This document shows, piece by piece, positions 19,603 through 29,957 of a DNA stretch of 64,000 nucleotides. A program made the position numbers and the translations under genes. The notes beneath the pieces were generated by a model. The model had not been told where the DNA came from and did not search any database. It worked only from the letters and a program-made list of their open reading frames with translations. The first letter of the stretch is position 1, and every line of letters starts with the position of its first letter. This stretch comes from Methylacidiphilales bacterium (GTDB lineage Bacteria; Verrucomicrobiota; Verrucomicrobiia; Methylacidiphilales; UBA1321): the NCBI GenBank assembly GCA_026225555.1, contig JAMFSY010000111.1:1-64000 (forward strand), written 5' to 3'.

Positions 19603-21099
19603 GGTGAGGCCGTACTTCGCCTTGAGGTAATCGAGGAAGTAAGTCGCCCGGAGCGGTTCGCCGGTGGCCCGCTGGATCAATTCGCCCGGCGAATAGCGGC
19701 GGCCATGCCGATGGATATTGTCCTGGAGCCAGCGAAGCAGAGGCGCGTAGTTAGCCTGTTGTAAATCGGCTTCCAGCCCCGGCACCTGCCGCAGCGCCGC
19801 CGCGAAAAGTTGCGCCGCATTCAGCGTACCCAGGGTGTAGGTCGGGAAATAGCCGATCAACCCAAGCGACCAGTGCGTATCCTGCAGGCAACCACGCGCG
19901 TCGTCCGGCACGGGAATCTGGAAAAGCTCCTCAAAGCGGGCGTTCCAAGCCTCGGGCAAATCGGCCACGGCGAGATCACCCGACACGAGCCGCTGCTCGA
20001 TTTCGTACCGCAGGACGATATGGAGATTGTAAGTCGCCTCGTCGGCCTCGACCCGGATATGCGAGGGCTTCACGCGATTGACCAGCAGCCAGAATTCCTC
20101 CAGCGGCAAACCGTCCAGCGCGGGGAATTGCTCCCGCACGATCGGGTACCAATGCCGCCAGAATTCGGGGCTGCGGCCGACTTGATTTTCCCAGAGGCGC
20201 GATTGCGATTCATGAATGCCGAGGGAGAGAAACGTCCCGAGCGGCGTGCCGAAATGTTCGACCGGCAGGCCCTGCGTATAGAGCCCATGCCCGGCCTCAT
20301 GCATCACGCCAAAAAGCGAGCTGGTGAAATCGGCCTCGTGGTACCGCGTAGTCAGGCGGCAATCGCGCGGTCCCATCTCCGTGCAAAAAGGATGTACCGT
20401 CGTATCGATCCGGCCCGCTTCGAAATCGAAGCCCATGGCGGCGGCGACGCGCCAGTTAAGGGCCTGCTGGCCAGCAATCGGATAATTTCCCTCGAGCCGC
20501 GCCGGATCGACCACGCCGGTGATTTTTTGCAGGCGTGGCAGCAGGGGTGTGAGCGCCTTTTGCAGGTCGGCGAAGACGGGGTTGAGCTCGGCCACGCGAG
20601 CGCCGGGCTCGTAACCTTCGAGCAAGCCATCGTAGGCGCACGTGTTGTAGCCCCACGCTTCGGCCTGCTCGCGAACGAGCGCGAGAATCTTTTCCAGCCA
20701 AGGCGCGAATCCGGCAAAATTGGATTCCCGGCGCGCCTCCATCCAGGCTTCGCGGGAAAGCGAAGTGGTCCGCGCCAGTTCCTCCACGAGTCGTCCGGGC
20801 AACCGGGTCGCGCGATCATAATCCCGCCGCCATTCGCGCACGTTGGCCGCGCGCACCGCGGTCTCCTCTTCATCCGCGCATGGCGGCAGATGGTCCTCGC
20901 ACGATTTGATCCAGTCGCCCACCTCGGGCGCGGTGCTCAAGCGATGGGTCAGGCCCGCGAGCTGCCCCATCTGTTCGGCGCGGTAGGCGCCCGCCTTCGG
21001 CGGCATGTAGGTCTCCTGGTCCCAGCCCAGCAGGCTGGCCATGCTGTTGAAACCCGCGACTTCGCGAGAGCGTTGCTGGAGAGATTCGTAGGGAGTCAT
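19600..21099 (-). CDS. M32-family metallocarboxypeptidase (carboxypeptidase Taq-like)
   Basis: VMHEAGHGLYTQGLP (HExxH), GIHESQSRLWENQVGRS, IRVEADEATYNLHI. Confidence 0.95.
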   Translation of the reverse strand: MTPYESLQQRSREVAGFNSMASLLGWDQETYMPPKAGAYRAEQMGQLAGLTHRLSTAPEVGDWIKSCEDHLPPCADEEETAVRAANVREWRRDYDRATRLPGRLVEELARTTSLSREAWMEARRESNFAGFAPWLEKILALVREQAEAWGYNTCAYDGLLEGYEPGARVAELNPVFADLQKALTPLLPRLQKITGVVDPARLEGNYPIAGQQALNWRVAAAMGFDFEAGRIDTTVHPFCTEMGPRDCRLTTRYHEADFTSSLFGVMHEAGHGLYTQGLPVEHFGTPLGTFLSLGIHESQSRLWENQVGRSPEFWRHWYPIVREQFPALDGLPLEEFWLLVNRVKPSHIRVEADEATYNLHIVLRYEIEQRLVSGDLAVADLPEAWNARFEELFQIPVPDDARGCLQDTHWSLGLIGYFPTYTLGTLNAAQLFAAALRQVPGLEADLQQANYAPLLRWLQDNIHRHGRRYSPGELIQRATGEPLRATYFLDYLKAKYGLT

Positions 21100-21234
21100 G
21101 AGGAATTACTTTTGACGGAATTGACGGAATGCCAAACGGAATCAGCAGATTTTTTTCACGGTCGGAACGCGGGAACGGTTTGGACAGGATTTACCCGGCT
21201 ACCTAGTATATAAGAGACGGGCCGTTTTTCATCC

Positions 21235-22335
21235 GTGTTTACCATGCTTCTTCAACCTGACTTTTCCCAGCCCGCTTCACGCCGAGCATGGACCCGGCGC
21301 TTGCTCGCTCCTCTCGACGACGCGGCTTGGGAAGAGCTGGCGGGGGAACTCTTCGCCTGGCAATTCGCGCGGGTGCCAGCCTACCGGCGGTTGTCCTTGG
21401 GTCATGGCGTGAGGCCGAGGAATCTCTCTTCCTGGCGTGAGATTCCCGCCATGCCCCAGCAGCTTTTCAAGCTGGAAAATCTCTTCAGCCACGGCGAGCT
21501 GAAGCCTGGCGCGATCTACGAAACGAGCGGCACCACGACCGGGCAACCCGGACGCCAGCATCTCTTGCACACCGATATTTATCGCGCGATCTCCACCGAG
21601 GGAGCTCGACGCGCGGGACTTTTCGCGGGCGAACCGCAGCTTCATTTTCTGACGCCTTCACCCGCGGAAGCGCCGCATTCCTCACTCGGCGCCATGTTCG
21701 GTTTCTGGCAAAGAGCCTCCAGGCAAAGCGGCCCACGCTTCTGGGCGCGGAAGGGCTCGTTCCATTTTGACAACTTCCGGAAAACATTGCTCGCCCATGT
21801 TAAGGCAGGCCATCCCATTGCCGTGTCGGGAACCGCTTTCAGCTTCGTGCATCTTCTCGAAGCCTGGGAGGGCCTGCCGCCCTTGCGCCTGCCCAAAGGG
21901 AGTTGGTTGCTCGAAACCGGCGGCTTCAAAGGCCGCAGCCGCGAAGTGCCCAAGGCCGAACTCTACGCCGGGATGTCGCGGCTTTTTACCGTGCCTGATC
22001 AAGCGATTTGGAATGAGTACGGGATGAGCGAACTTTCCAGCCAGGCTTATGCGCGGGGCACTTCGGGCCTGCACCAGACGCCACCGTGGGCGCGGGTCCT
22101 GGTCTGCGATCCGGCCACCGGTCGCGAGGTGCGCATCGGCCAGCGCGGTCTGGTGCGCTGGATCGATCTGGCGAACACCGATTCGGTGCTGGCCCTGCAA
22201 ACGCTCGATCTCGCCGAACGGACCGCGACCGGTTTTCGACTGATCGGTCGCATGGCGAAGACGGAGCCTCGCGGATGTTCCCTTAGCGCGGAGGATTTGG
22301 CCGCGCGGCCCACGCCTGCTATTCCCGCTCACTGA
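21235..22335 (+). CDS. LuxE-family acyl-protein synthetase-like enzyme
   Basis: YETSGTTTGQPGRQHLLHTDIYRA; WNEYGMSELSSQAYARG; adjacent LuxC homologue. Confidence 0.84.
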   Translation: MFTMLLQPDFSQPASRRAWTRRLLAPLDDAAWEELAGELFAWQFARVPAYRRLSLGHGVRPRNLSSWREIPAMPQQLFKLENLFSHGELKPGAIYETSGTTTGQPGRQHLLHTDIYRAISTEGARRAGLFAGEPQLHFLTPSPAEAPHSSLGAMFGFWQRASRQSGPRFWARKGSFHFDNFRKTLLAHVKAGHPIAVSGTAFSFVHLLEAWEGLPPLRLPKGSWLLETGGFKGRSREVPKAELYAGMSRLFTVPDQAIWNEYGMSELSSQAYARGTSGLHQTPPWARVLVCDPATGREVRIGQRGLVRWIDLANTDSVLALQTLDLAERTATGFRLIGRMAKTEPRGCSLSAEDLAARPTPAIPAH

Positions 22336-22336
22336 T

Positions 22337-23419
22337 ATGACCACTCGCCAGCGCCTTGATCTTCTCGCCCGCGCTTATCCGCGGTTGTTTCCGCGCGTGG
22401 AGTTGCAGCGGCTATTGCGAACACAGCTCGGCGCTATCGATGCGCTGGACGGCTGGATCCAGCGCGACGGCGGGCGCGTTCGGGCCCGCGCCCCGAAGAT
22501 CATCTATCATATTTGCGCGGGCAACCTCGCCGTCTCCGCCTGGACGAGCCTCGCCCAGGGGCTTCTGCTTGGGGCGCGTAACGTGATGAAGCTTCCCGGT
22601 GAACGCGAAGACGCGACGACCACGCGGGAAATTCTCGCATTCATTCGCGGCCTGCCCGCGGCTTTGCGGCGGCTGGTGGAAACGCATCGCGCCATCGACG
22701 ATAAGCTCTTTGCCCAGGCCGATGTCATCGTCGCTTTCGGCTCGGATGCCACGATGGAAAGCCTGCGCACCCGCACGCGTTGGGACCAGAAGTTCATCGC
22801 GCATGGCCATGCGGTCAGCCTGCTCTGGATCACCGATCCGGATCGCCTGACCATGCGACAGGCAGGCGCGTGCGCCGTCGATGTTCTCACCTACGATCAA
22901 CTTGGCTGTCTTTCACCTCAAGCCATCTACATCCCGGCCCGGACCGATATTCTCTTACTCGGCGGCAAACTTAGCGCGGCGTTGGAAAAGGAGTGGGTCA
23001 AGATTCCGTCGAAACCCGCGCGCCCGCTTTCCGTTACGGCCCGCATCTCCGAAGCGCGCGACATCGCGCTGGCCATGGGGCACCGTCTCTGGCTTCCGCC
23101 CAAAAAACATTTCGGCTGGACGGTAATCCACGATCCCAGCCCCACCTTTCGCCCGTCGCCCCTGCACGGCGTGATCTATCTGCGACAGGCAACGGAAGCG
23201 CAATTGCGGGCGGCACTTTCGCCCATCGCCCATCGCATCTCCACGGTCGGTATGGTGGGAAAAACGTCCTCGCGTTTGGAGAGCCTCTTTCTTAGCCTCG
23301 GCGTTTCTCGCTTTTGCGCGGCCGGACATATGCAATTTCCACCTCTCACCTGGCATCACGATGGCCACGCCCCCCTGGCCGAAATGGTCACGTGGGTCGA
23401 TGCCGAGCCCAGCGCATGA
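22337..23419 (+). CDS. LuxC-family acyl-CoA reductase
   Basis: HICAGNLAVSAWTSLAQGLLLGARNVMKLPGE; VLTYDQLGCLSPQAIYIPA (LuxC active-site-like Cys motif). Confidence 0.88.
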   Translation: MTTRQRLDLLARAYPRLFPRVELQRLLRTQLGAIDALDGWIQRDGGRVRARAPKIIYHICAGNLAVSAWTSLAQGLLLGARNVMKLPGEREDATTTREILAFIRGLPAALRRLVETHRAIDDKLFAQADVIVAFGSDATMESLRTRTRWDQKFIAHGHAVSLLWITDPDRLTMRQAGACAVDVLTYDQLGCLSPQAIYIPARTDILLLGGKLSAALEKEWVKIPSKPARPLSVTARISEARDIALAMGHRLWLPPKKHFGWTVIHDPSPTFRPSPLHGVIYLRQATEAQLRAALSPIAHRISTVGMVGKTSSRLESLFLSLGVSRFCAAGHMQFPPLTWHHDGHAPLAEMVTWVDAEPSA

Positions 23420-24576
23420 TGGACACGGCACGCAAGCAGACGCGCCTGCGCTGGGCGGCGTGGGGCTTCTGGTTTCTCATCCTCCTGGTCATCTGCGGCG
23501 ACGTCGCGCGGCGTCCGATCAAGCATAACACCACCCCGGTCTATCGCCTCGCCGTGCAGCAGTGGTGGGCCGGAACGGACCCCTACTCGCAACGTAATCA
23601 CGACGGGTTCCTCTACTTGCCGCAAGCCGCTTTTCTCTTCACGCCCTTTACGTGGGGCCCTTATCTTCTCGGTGAATTCCTCTGGCGCATCGCGGTCTTC
23701 GGGCTGTTCGCCTATGCGTTGATTCGTTTGCAGGAGTTCTTTCTTTCCCGGCGCGATCCCGCTCCGGAAAAAACTTTTCTGATCCTCTCGCTGCTGGCGG
23801 TGCCCAGCGCCATGGCCAGCCTGCGCAACGCGCAGTTCGATCTGCCGCTGGCCGCGCTCTTTATTCTCGGCACGGCAGAGATAGGGCTCGGTCGCTGGAA
23901 CCGCGCGGCGGCGTGGCTATGTCTGGCGCTCGCGCTCAAACCACTCGCCGTGGTGCCGCTGCTGCTTTTCGGCGCGCTTTATTGGAAGCTCATTCCCCGT
24001 CTTGTCATCGGCTTGCTGATCGTTTTCGCGCTGCCATTTCTGCATTGGAATCCCGCCTTCGTCGCGCACGAATATGTCCGGTGCGCGCAGACGCTCATGT
24101 GGGCTACGGGAGCCAACGAACCCCGCTACAGCGATCTGGGCGCGCTGCTCGAGCACGTGAAGATTTCTTCCCCCTATGCCTGGAGAACGGTGGGCCGCGT
24201 CATCTTCGCCGCAGTTTATCTCGGACTGGGCGCGATGGCCGTGCGGCGCTTAAGCCGGATCGATGCGGCCTGGACGATTGGGGCACTCAGCGCCGATTAC
24301 CTGATGCTCTTCAACCCGCGCACGGAAACCTGCTCGTACGTTTTTCTCGGGCCGTTCGTGGCCGCCCTGGCCCTTTGGTATGCGCGCGGGCCGGAGCGGG
24401 GCTGGCTAAGTTTCGCGTTGGGTTGCGCGGCGCTTGGTTTTGCCTGTGATGCCATTCCCCTCATCCACGGGCTGACGGATCGCTGGCTTAAGCCGCTGCT
24501 GGCTTTGTTCTTTTTACCGGCGCTGATTCATTTTATTTTCAGGCCGCGCTTGGAACCGGAGCCATGCCTTCCGTAA
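23416..24576 (+). CDS. GT87/DUF2029-like polytopic membrane glycosyltransferase
   Basis: Multi-TM, QQWWAGTDPYSQRNHDGFLYLPQAAFLFTPF...; start overlaps the LuxC-like stop (ATGATGG). Confidence 0.75.
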   Translation: MMDTARKQTRLRWAAWGFWFLILLVICGDVARRPIKHNTTPVYRLAVQQWWAGTDPYSQRNHDGFLYLPQAAFLFTPFTWGPYLLGEFLWRIAVFGLFAYALIRLQEFFLSRRDPAPEKTFLILSLLAVPSAMASLRNAQFDLPLAALFILGTAEIGLGRWNRAAAWLCLALALKPLAVVPLLLFGALYWKLIPRLVIGLLIVFALPFLHWNPAFVAHEYVRCAQTLMWATGANEPRYSDLGALLEHVKISSPYAWRTVGRVIFAAVYLGLGAMAVRRLSRIDAAWTIGALSADYLMLFNPRTETCSYVFLGPFVAALALWYARGPERGWLSFALGCAALGFACDAIPLIHGLTDRWLKPLLALFFLPALIHFIFRPRLEPEPCLP

Positions 24577-24600
24577 CCTTTACCCCAACGCCAACGTCTT

Positions 24601-25623
24601 ATGTTACAGATGGGGAGCCGATCCGTTTTGTTGTTGTGCTGGCTGCTTTTCTTCGGCTTCGCGCCCGGGTCGTGGGTCCGAAGCGCCCCCGTCGGCGCTG
24701 ATCCGGGCAACACTCCCATGGTGACCGATCTCAACAAGCTGGCCGTGCCCGGGCGCTATCGGGCGACCATCAAGTCGGGCGACTATTGGCGGAAGTTCAT
24801 CTTTGTCACCCCGAAGAAATTCAAGGTGGGAGAACCCCTGCCGATCGTCTTTTTCTTTCACGGCGCGGGCGGCACCTCCGAGCAGGCTTTTCTGACTTAC
24901 GGCTGGGCGCAGAAGGCCGACACGGAAAGTTTTTTCGCCGTTTTCCCGGAAGGCCTGGGAGCGAAACCGACGAAGCCCGGCAACTTCGCGCTCAATCCCA
25001 ATGTCTGGCGCGATGGGCGGGCCAGCATGCCGGGACAGGATGTCGATGACGTTCAGTTTTTTGAGGACCTGCTGACCAAGCTGCAATTCTGCGTGGCCAT
25101 CGATCCCAAGCGAATTTTCATCACCGGCTTTTCCAACGGCGCGGGCATGACCTTCACCCTGGGCGCGCGTTTCTCCGACCGCATCGCGGCCATCGCGCCC
25201 GTCTCCTCGCAAAGCTTCGTGCAGACGGACACGCTGCTCCGTCCGGTGCCGCTCTACTTTCTGGCCAGCACTGCCGACCCGCTCGTTCCCTATCGGGGTG
25301 GCACGGTGACGTTGCCCTGGGGTTCCGTCGTCACACATCCCCCCGTGCAGGAGAGCCTCGATCAATGGCTGCATTTGGACAAATGCGCGGCCCAACCCCA
25401 AACGCTCCATGATGCGAACGGCGTGCTGACCGTGAGTTACGGATCGGATCCCAAGCACACCGAGATTCTCTTCACGACCATCGAGAGCAACGGCCATCAC
25501 TGGCCGGGCACGGTGGAACCATTACCGGAAAGCATCGCCGGCCCTTCGCGCGATCCCTTCCACGCCACCGATGCGATCTGGGATTTTTTCAAGGCGCATC
25601 CGATCAAGGGCGAGAAGGATTAG
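24601..25623 (+). CDS. Secreted alpha/beta hydrolase, PHB depolymerase/feruloyl esterase-like
   Basis: Signal peptide; PIVFFFHGAGGTSEQAF, ITGFSNGAGMTF (GxSxG), ESNGHHWPG. Confidence 0.85.
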   Translation: MLQMGSRSVLLLCWLLFFGFAPGSWVRSAPVGADPGNTPMVTDLNKLAVPGRYRATIKSGDYWRKFIFVTPKKFKVGEPLPIVFFFHGAGGTSEQAFLTYGWAQKADTESFFAVFPEGLGAKPTKPGNFALNPNVWRDGRASMPGQDVDDVQFFEDLLTKLQFCVAIDPKRIFITGFSNGAGMTFTLGARFSDRIAAIAPVSSQSFVQTDTLLRPVPLYFLASTADPLVPYRGGTVTLPWGSVVTHPPVQESLDQWLHLDKCAAQPQTLHDANGVLTVSYGSDPKHTEILFTTIESNGHHWPGTVEPLPESIAGPSRDPFHATDAIWDFFKAHPIKGEKD

Positions 25624-25685
25624 AGGTTGGTCTGCCACGATCGGATTTGCGCTTGGAAGGGACCATCCGTCCCCTATCTTAAGAT

Positions 25686-25961
25686 ATGGCCCTGAGAATT
25701 ATTCCGGAGGAGATGGAAAGGATGTTGAACGAATATCATCCTCCCCGCGACCCGCGCGCCGCCTGGCGCTTGCTTCTTCTGGGCATCTTCATGTCAGCAG
25801 CCGCGGCCCTTTTCACCGCCTTATTTGTCTTGGGAATTTTATCCCGGATGGAAGCTTTTTTTCTCGTGCTCCTGCCCGCAGGAATTGGTTTCGCCTTAAC
25901 TGCTTTTAGAAAGCCCGTTCGCCAGCCGGCCGTCAAACATCGAAGTCTTCATTCGATTTGA
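25686..25961 (+). CDS. Small two-TM membrane protein, unknown function
   Basis: 91 aa with two hydrophobic segments. Confidence 0.55.
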   Translation: MALRIIPEEMERMLNEYHPPRDPRAAWRLLLLGIFMSAAAALFTALFVLGILSRMEAFFLVLLPAGIGFALTAFRKPVRQPAVKHRSLHSI

Positions 25962-26038
25962 ATTCCCCTTCTTCGACGCCAGCGGGCCACACGACGCAGC
26001 CTCGACATCGTGCCTCCCTCATGCGCTAATATCTCTCC

Positions 26039-28294
26039 ATGAATGATTCGCGGCCCCGCCGTACTCGCCGCCCCAGCAGCCCCACCCCTTCTCCCCGCCC
26101 GCCTCGCCCGGCGGCACGACGCGAGCGCAACGAACCTAAACCAGCCGGCCCGCTTCACTGGCGCGATGGCCTGGCGCAGTTGCTCGCCGCTCCGGAATAT
26201 CAGCCGGTCGATGAAGCGACGCTGATCCGCAAATTGCGCATCCCGAAGGAGGAAATCTCGGCCTTCTCCGAATTCCTCGCTGCCGAGGCGCTCATCGGCC
26301 GCATCATGCAGGTGCGCCACAGCCTTTACGTCCTGCCGAAGAAGCTCGGCTTCTGCGTCGGCAATCTCCAGATGAATGAGCGTGGCTTCGGCTTCCTCGT
26401 TCCACTCGATAAAGCCGAACCCGATTTTTATGTCGCGGGTGAAGACACTGGCGTGGCGCTGCATGGCGATCTCGTCCTGGCCCGCTTGAAGGAACAGCAT
26501 GGCCGCCAGCGGGACGGCCGTCTGCGTGGCGAGGTGGTGAAGGTGCTCCAGCGCAAGCGCCGCCAGCTCGTCGGCACGCTGCGCAAGACGCCGCTCTTCT
26601 ATTATGTGCTGCCGGATGAGACGCGGATTCCCTACGACATCTCCGTGCCGCCACCTGCCGACCCGGCCACGCTCGGCCAAAAGGTGGTCATCGAACTGAA
26701 GGACTGGCCCGACCGCCGCAAGCCGCCCGAGGGCGTGATCACCGAGGTGCTCGGCGCGCCCGACGCGCCCGGCGTCGATCTCATTTCGATCATCCGCAAG
26801 CACGACCTGCCCACCTCCTTTCCTGAAGAGGTCGAGCAGGAAGCGGCCGGCATCCCCTCGCAGATCCCAGCCGAGGAAATCGAGCGCCGGGAGGATTTTC
26901 GTCCGCTCTTCACGATGACCATCGATCCTGACGACGCCAAGGATTTCGACGACGCGCTTTCCTACCGGATCCACGACAACGGCGAATTCGAGATTTACGT
27001 CCACATCGCCGATGTCTCCCATTACGTCCGCACGGGCTCGGCGCTCGATCTCGAGGCGCGCACGCGCGGCAACAGCGTCTACCTGGTCGACCGTGTGATT
27101 CCCATGTTGCCCGAGAAATTGAGCAACGGCATCTGCTCGCTCCAGCCGAATGTCGATCGCCTGGTCAAGACAGCCATCATCCGGCTCGACAAGCGGGCCG
27201 AGGTGAAATCGTTCCGCTTCGCCGCCGGCATCATTCACAGCGTCAAACGCTTCACCTACAAGGAAGCCTTCGCCCTGCTGCGTAAGCCGCCGGGCTCGCC
27301 GCTCAGCCGCCACGTCCATGCGCTTCACACCATGGCCCAGGCGCTTCGCAAAAAACGCTTTGCCTGCGGCGCGCTCGATCTCGATTTTCCCGAGGTAAAA
27401 GTGCGCGTGAATGAGCTCGGCATCCCGACTCATTTGGAGCGCAACGAGAACGACGCCTCGCACCAGCTCATCGAGGAATTCATGCTGCTGGCCAACGAAG
27501 TCGTGGCACTGGAATTGAAACGACGCAGCCGCCCCGGCCTTTATCGCATCCACGAAAATCCGGATCCAGGCCGGCTGGACGAATTCCGCGCCCAGGCTAA
27601 GTCGATGGGCTTCGCCTGCGGCGATCTGACCCAGCGCGGCGAGATCCAAAGACTTCTCACCCGCGTCCAAGGCCAGCCGGGCGAGAGCGTGGTCAAGATC
27701 GGCCTGCTCAAGTCACTCAAGCGAGCGATGTATAGCCCGAAGCCGCTCGGCCATTACGGCCTGGCGAAGGTTAATTACACGCACTTCACCTCACCCATCC
27801 GGCGCTATTCGGATTTGATCGTACACCGCGTGCTTTTCAACCCGACCCACGGGGCGGTTGAGTTCAATTACGACACGCTTTCCCGCGTGGCCCAGCATCT
27901 CTCCCTCACCGAACGCTCGGCCTCCGAAGCGGAGCAGGAATCGGTGAAGTTGAAGAAACTGGAATACTTCGACCGCCAGGCCCACGCCACCAAACGCACC
28001 GCGTTCCAGGCCCTGATCCTGGAAGTGCGCTCTTCCGGTTTGATGGTGCAACTGCCCGAATTCCTCGTACAAGGCATGGTCCCCCTTTCGGCCTTGCAGG
28101 GTGATCTCTTCGTCTTCAATCCCCAGCGGCTGGAACTGCGCGGGCAGCGTACCAAGTTGACTCTGCGCGCCGGGCTTTCCCTCCAGGTTGAAGTGGCCAA
28201 GGTTGACCTCGCACGCCATCAGGTCGACTTTGGCGTAAGCAAACAAAACCTGCTAAAACTTTCATCCTCGCATGAACCCACGGGCAAACGCTAA
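26039..28294 (+). CDS. rnr: Ribonuclease R
   Basis: TIDPDDAKDFDDALSY, HIADVSHYVRTGSALDLEA, HFTSPIRRYSDLIVHR, C-terminal S1-like domain. Confidence 0.95.
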   Translation: MNDSRPRRTRRPSSPTPSPRPPRPAARRERNEPKPAGPLHWRDGLAQLLAAPEYQPVDEATLIRKLRIPKEEISAFSEFLAAEALIGRIMQVRHSLYVLPKKLGFCVGNLQMNERGFGFLVPLDKAEPDFYVAGEDTGVALHGDLVLARLKEQHGRQRDGRLRGEVVKVLQRKRRQLVGTLRKTPLFYYVLPDETRIPYDISVPPPADPATLGQKVVIELKDWPDRRKPPEGVITEVLGAPDAPGVDLISIIRKHDLPTSFPEEVEQEAAGIPSQIPAEEIERREDFRPLFTMTIDPDDAKDFDDALSYRIHDNGEFEIYVHIADVSHYVRTGSALDLEARTRGNSVYLVDRVIPMLPEKLSNGICSLQPNVDRLVKTAIIRLDKRAEVKSFRFAAGIIHSVKRFTYKEAFALLRKPPGSPLSRHVHALHTMAQALRKKRFACGALDLDFPEVKVRVNELGIPTHLERNENDASHQLIEEFMLLANEVVALELKRRSRPGLYRIHENPDPGRLDEFRAQAKSMGFACGDLTQRGEIQRLLTRVQGQPGESVVKIGLLKSLKRAMYSPKPLGHYGLAKVNYTHFTSPIRRYSDLIVHRVLFNPTHGAVEFNYDTLSRVAQHLSLTERSASEAEQESVKLKKLEYFDRQAHATKRTAFQALILEVRSSGLMVQLPEFLVQGMVPLSALQGDLFVFNPQRLELRGQRTKLTLRAGLSLQVEVAKVDLARHQVDFGVSKQNLLKLSSSHEPTGKR

Positions 28295-28309
28295 GCTATC
28301 CCTACCGAT

Positions 28310-28714
28310 ATGAGCACCCATGAGACCCTCGAAGACGTGACCATCCGCGAGCGCCAGTTGGAGGCGCACCTGCTTCGTTCCCCGGAATATCTCCGCCACG
28401 CGGACCAGGAATTGAAGCGGCAGGTCTCCATGCTTTATCTCGCCATCGCCTTGCTGCTCGTTTTCCAGGGCCTCTTCGCCTGGAGGACGGTCGGCCAGAT
28501 TCCGGTGATCGTCAGCTTGTTGACCGCGGTGACGTCCCTGCTCGCCATTGCCAATTGCTTCCTCCTGATCCGGACCAAATCCTGCCTGCGCCGCCTGAAC
28601 GAGGCGTGGCTTCAGCCCGAAGAAAGAAACGCGGTTCGCGCCCTGCGGAATCAGCGGCATGAGATCCTCATGCACCAATCTTCACCGGAAAGCGCCCGCG
28701 CCGAGTTGAACTGA
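28310..28714 (+). CDS. Hypothetical membrane protein
   Basis: 134 aa, two TM segments, good coding context. Confidence 0.6.
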   Translation: MSTHETLEDVTIRERQLEAHLLRSPEYLRHADQELKRQVSMLYLAIALLLVFQGLFAWRTVGQIPVIVSLLTAVTSLLAIANCFLLIRTKSCLRRLNEAWLQPEERNAVRALRNQRHEILMHQSSPESARAELN

Positions 28715-28750
28715 GCCCCTCGCGCGGGCCCATTCTTCTTTCCCAGCTTC

Positions 28751-29857
28751 ATGACTGACGCCGCCTCCCCCGGCCCGGCGACCGAGCCCAGGATTCTTTT
28801 CATCGCCCGTTCCTGTGTCATCACGGGGATGATGGCGCAGTTTATCGAGCGGTCCGACGCCTACTTCTGTCGTGATAACGAGCGGCAGCATCCTCCGGTC
28901 GGAATCAAACTTTTCACCCCGCTCATGGCCTGGCGTTTGCGACGAGCTCTGCGGGAAAACAAGTACGGCCTGGTGATCACCTGCGCCAACTCCGATCCTG
29001 TCTGGCGCGCCGACCGCAATTGGCTGAGCAATGTCTACAAGCTCATCCGGAAACTTTTGCGCCAAAGCAGCTCGCTGGGCACTTACCTCGTGCCCTGGAT
29101 GCTCGCGAAATCACGAGTGCCCCTCGCCGTCTTCGATTGGGAGGACAACACCATCATCGCCCGCAAGAACTGGGGCCTGCTGAAGCGTGCCACCTGCTAT
29201 TTCAAAACCCAAACCCCTCGCAATCCCTACAAGGCCTTTCTCTTTCAGGACAAGCGGAACGACTGCATCTTTAACATCGTCCGCCAGCCGAAGTACATCG
29301 ATTGGGCGACCAAACTGCGCCCTTACAGCCTTGGCGTCACCGTCCCTGCGAACTGGTCGGACCTTCAGGCGGTGGAAAAAAAAACCGACATCTTTTTCGC
29401 GGGCGCAATTCATTACTCCTGGGCGCGAATTGAGGGCCTGCGTCAGCTCGAGGAATTACGGAATGAAGGTTATCAGGTCGATCTCTATCCCACCGGCGAA
29501 GGACGCCCCAATCTCTCCCAGGAAGAATTTCTCCAACGCTGCGCACAAGCCTGGCTGGTCTGGTCACCGGAAGGAGCCGGTTGGGATTGCATGCGGCACT
29601 ACTGGGCGCCCCTGATGGGCTCCGTTCCACTGATGAACCATCCCGATACACGCCGCCATCAACCGCTGATCGACGGCATTCACGGCCTTTACTACGGGGT
29701 CGAAGGCGACGACATCAAACGGGTGATCAAGCTGGCCCTGAACGACAAAACCAAGCTGCGCGAAATGGCCCGCACCGGCGAGGCCTTCGTCCGCCGCCAC
29801 CACACCCATCGCGCCCTCCTCGATTACATGATCGCGGAAACGATGGGTGCGACCTAA
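28751..29857 (+). CDS. Putative glycosyltransferase (GT4-like C-terminus)
   Basis: C-terminal FLQRCAQAWLVWSPEGAGWDCMRHYWAPLMGSVPLMNHPD...IKRVIKLALNDKTKLREMARTG pattern. Confidence 0.6.
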   Translation: MTDAASPGPATEPRILFIARSCVITGMMAQFIERSDAYFCRDNERQHPPVGIKLFTPLMAWRLRRALRENKYGLVITCANSDPVWRADRNWLSNVYKLIRKLLRQSSSLGTYLVPWMLAKSRVPLAVFDWEDNTIIARKNWGLLKRATCYFKTQTPRNPYKAFLFQDKRNDCIFNIVRQPKYIDWATKLRPYSLGVTVPANWSDLQAVEKKTDIFFAGAIHYSWARIEGLRQLEELRNEGYQVDLYPTGEGRPNLSQEEFLQRCAQAWLVWSPEGAGWDCMRHYWAPLMGSVPLMNHPDTRRHQPLIDGIHGLYYGVEGDDIKRVIKLALNDKTKLREMARTGEAFVRRHHTHRALLDYMIAETMGAT

Positions 29858-29957
29858 GCCTCTGGACACCGAGCCGCGTCAAAGTGATCGACCAAGTCAC
29901 TTTCCCCTCGAATCCTTCTTCGCCGCCCTCCCGGCGGTCAAGCCAGATCAGACCTTT

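Noticed and set aside
19810-21213. 467 aa plus-strand ORF over the M32 carboxypeptidase
   Set aside because: Antisense to a gene with a clear HExxH motif; compositionally an artefact.
25949-27670. 573 aa ORF antisense to RNase R
   Set aside because: RNase R on the plus strand is unambiguous; long antisense frames are expected in GC-rich coding sequence and the translated product looks like no known family.
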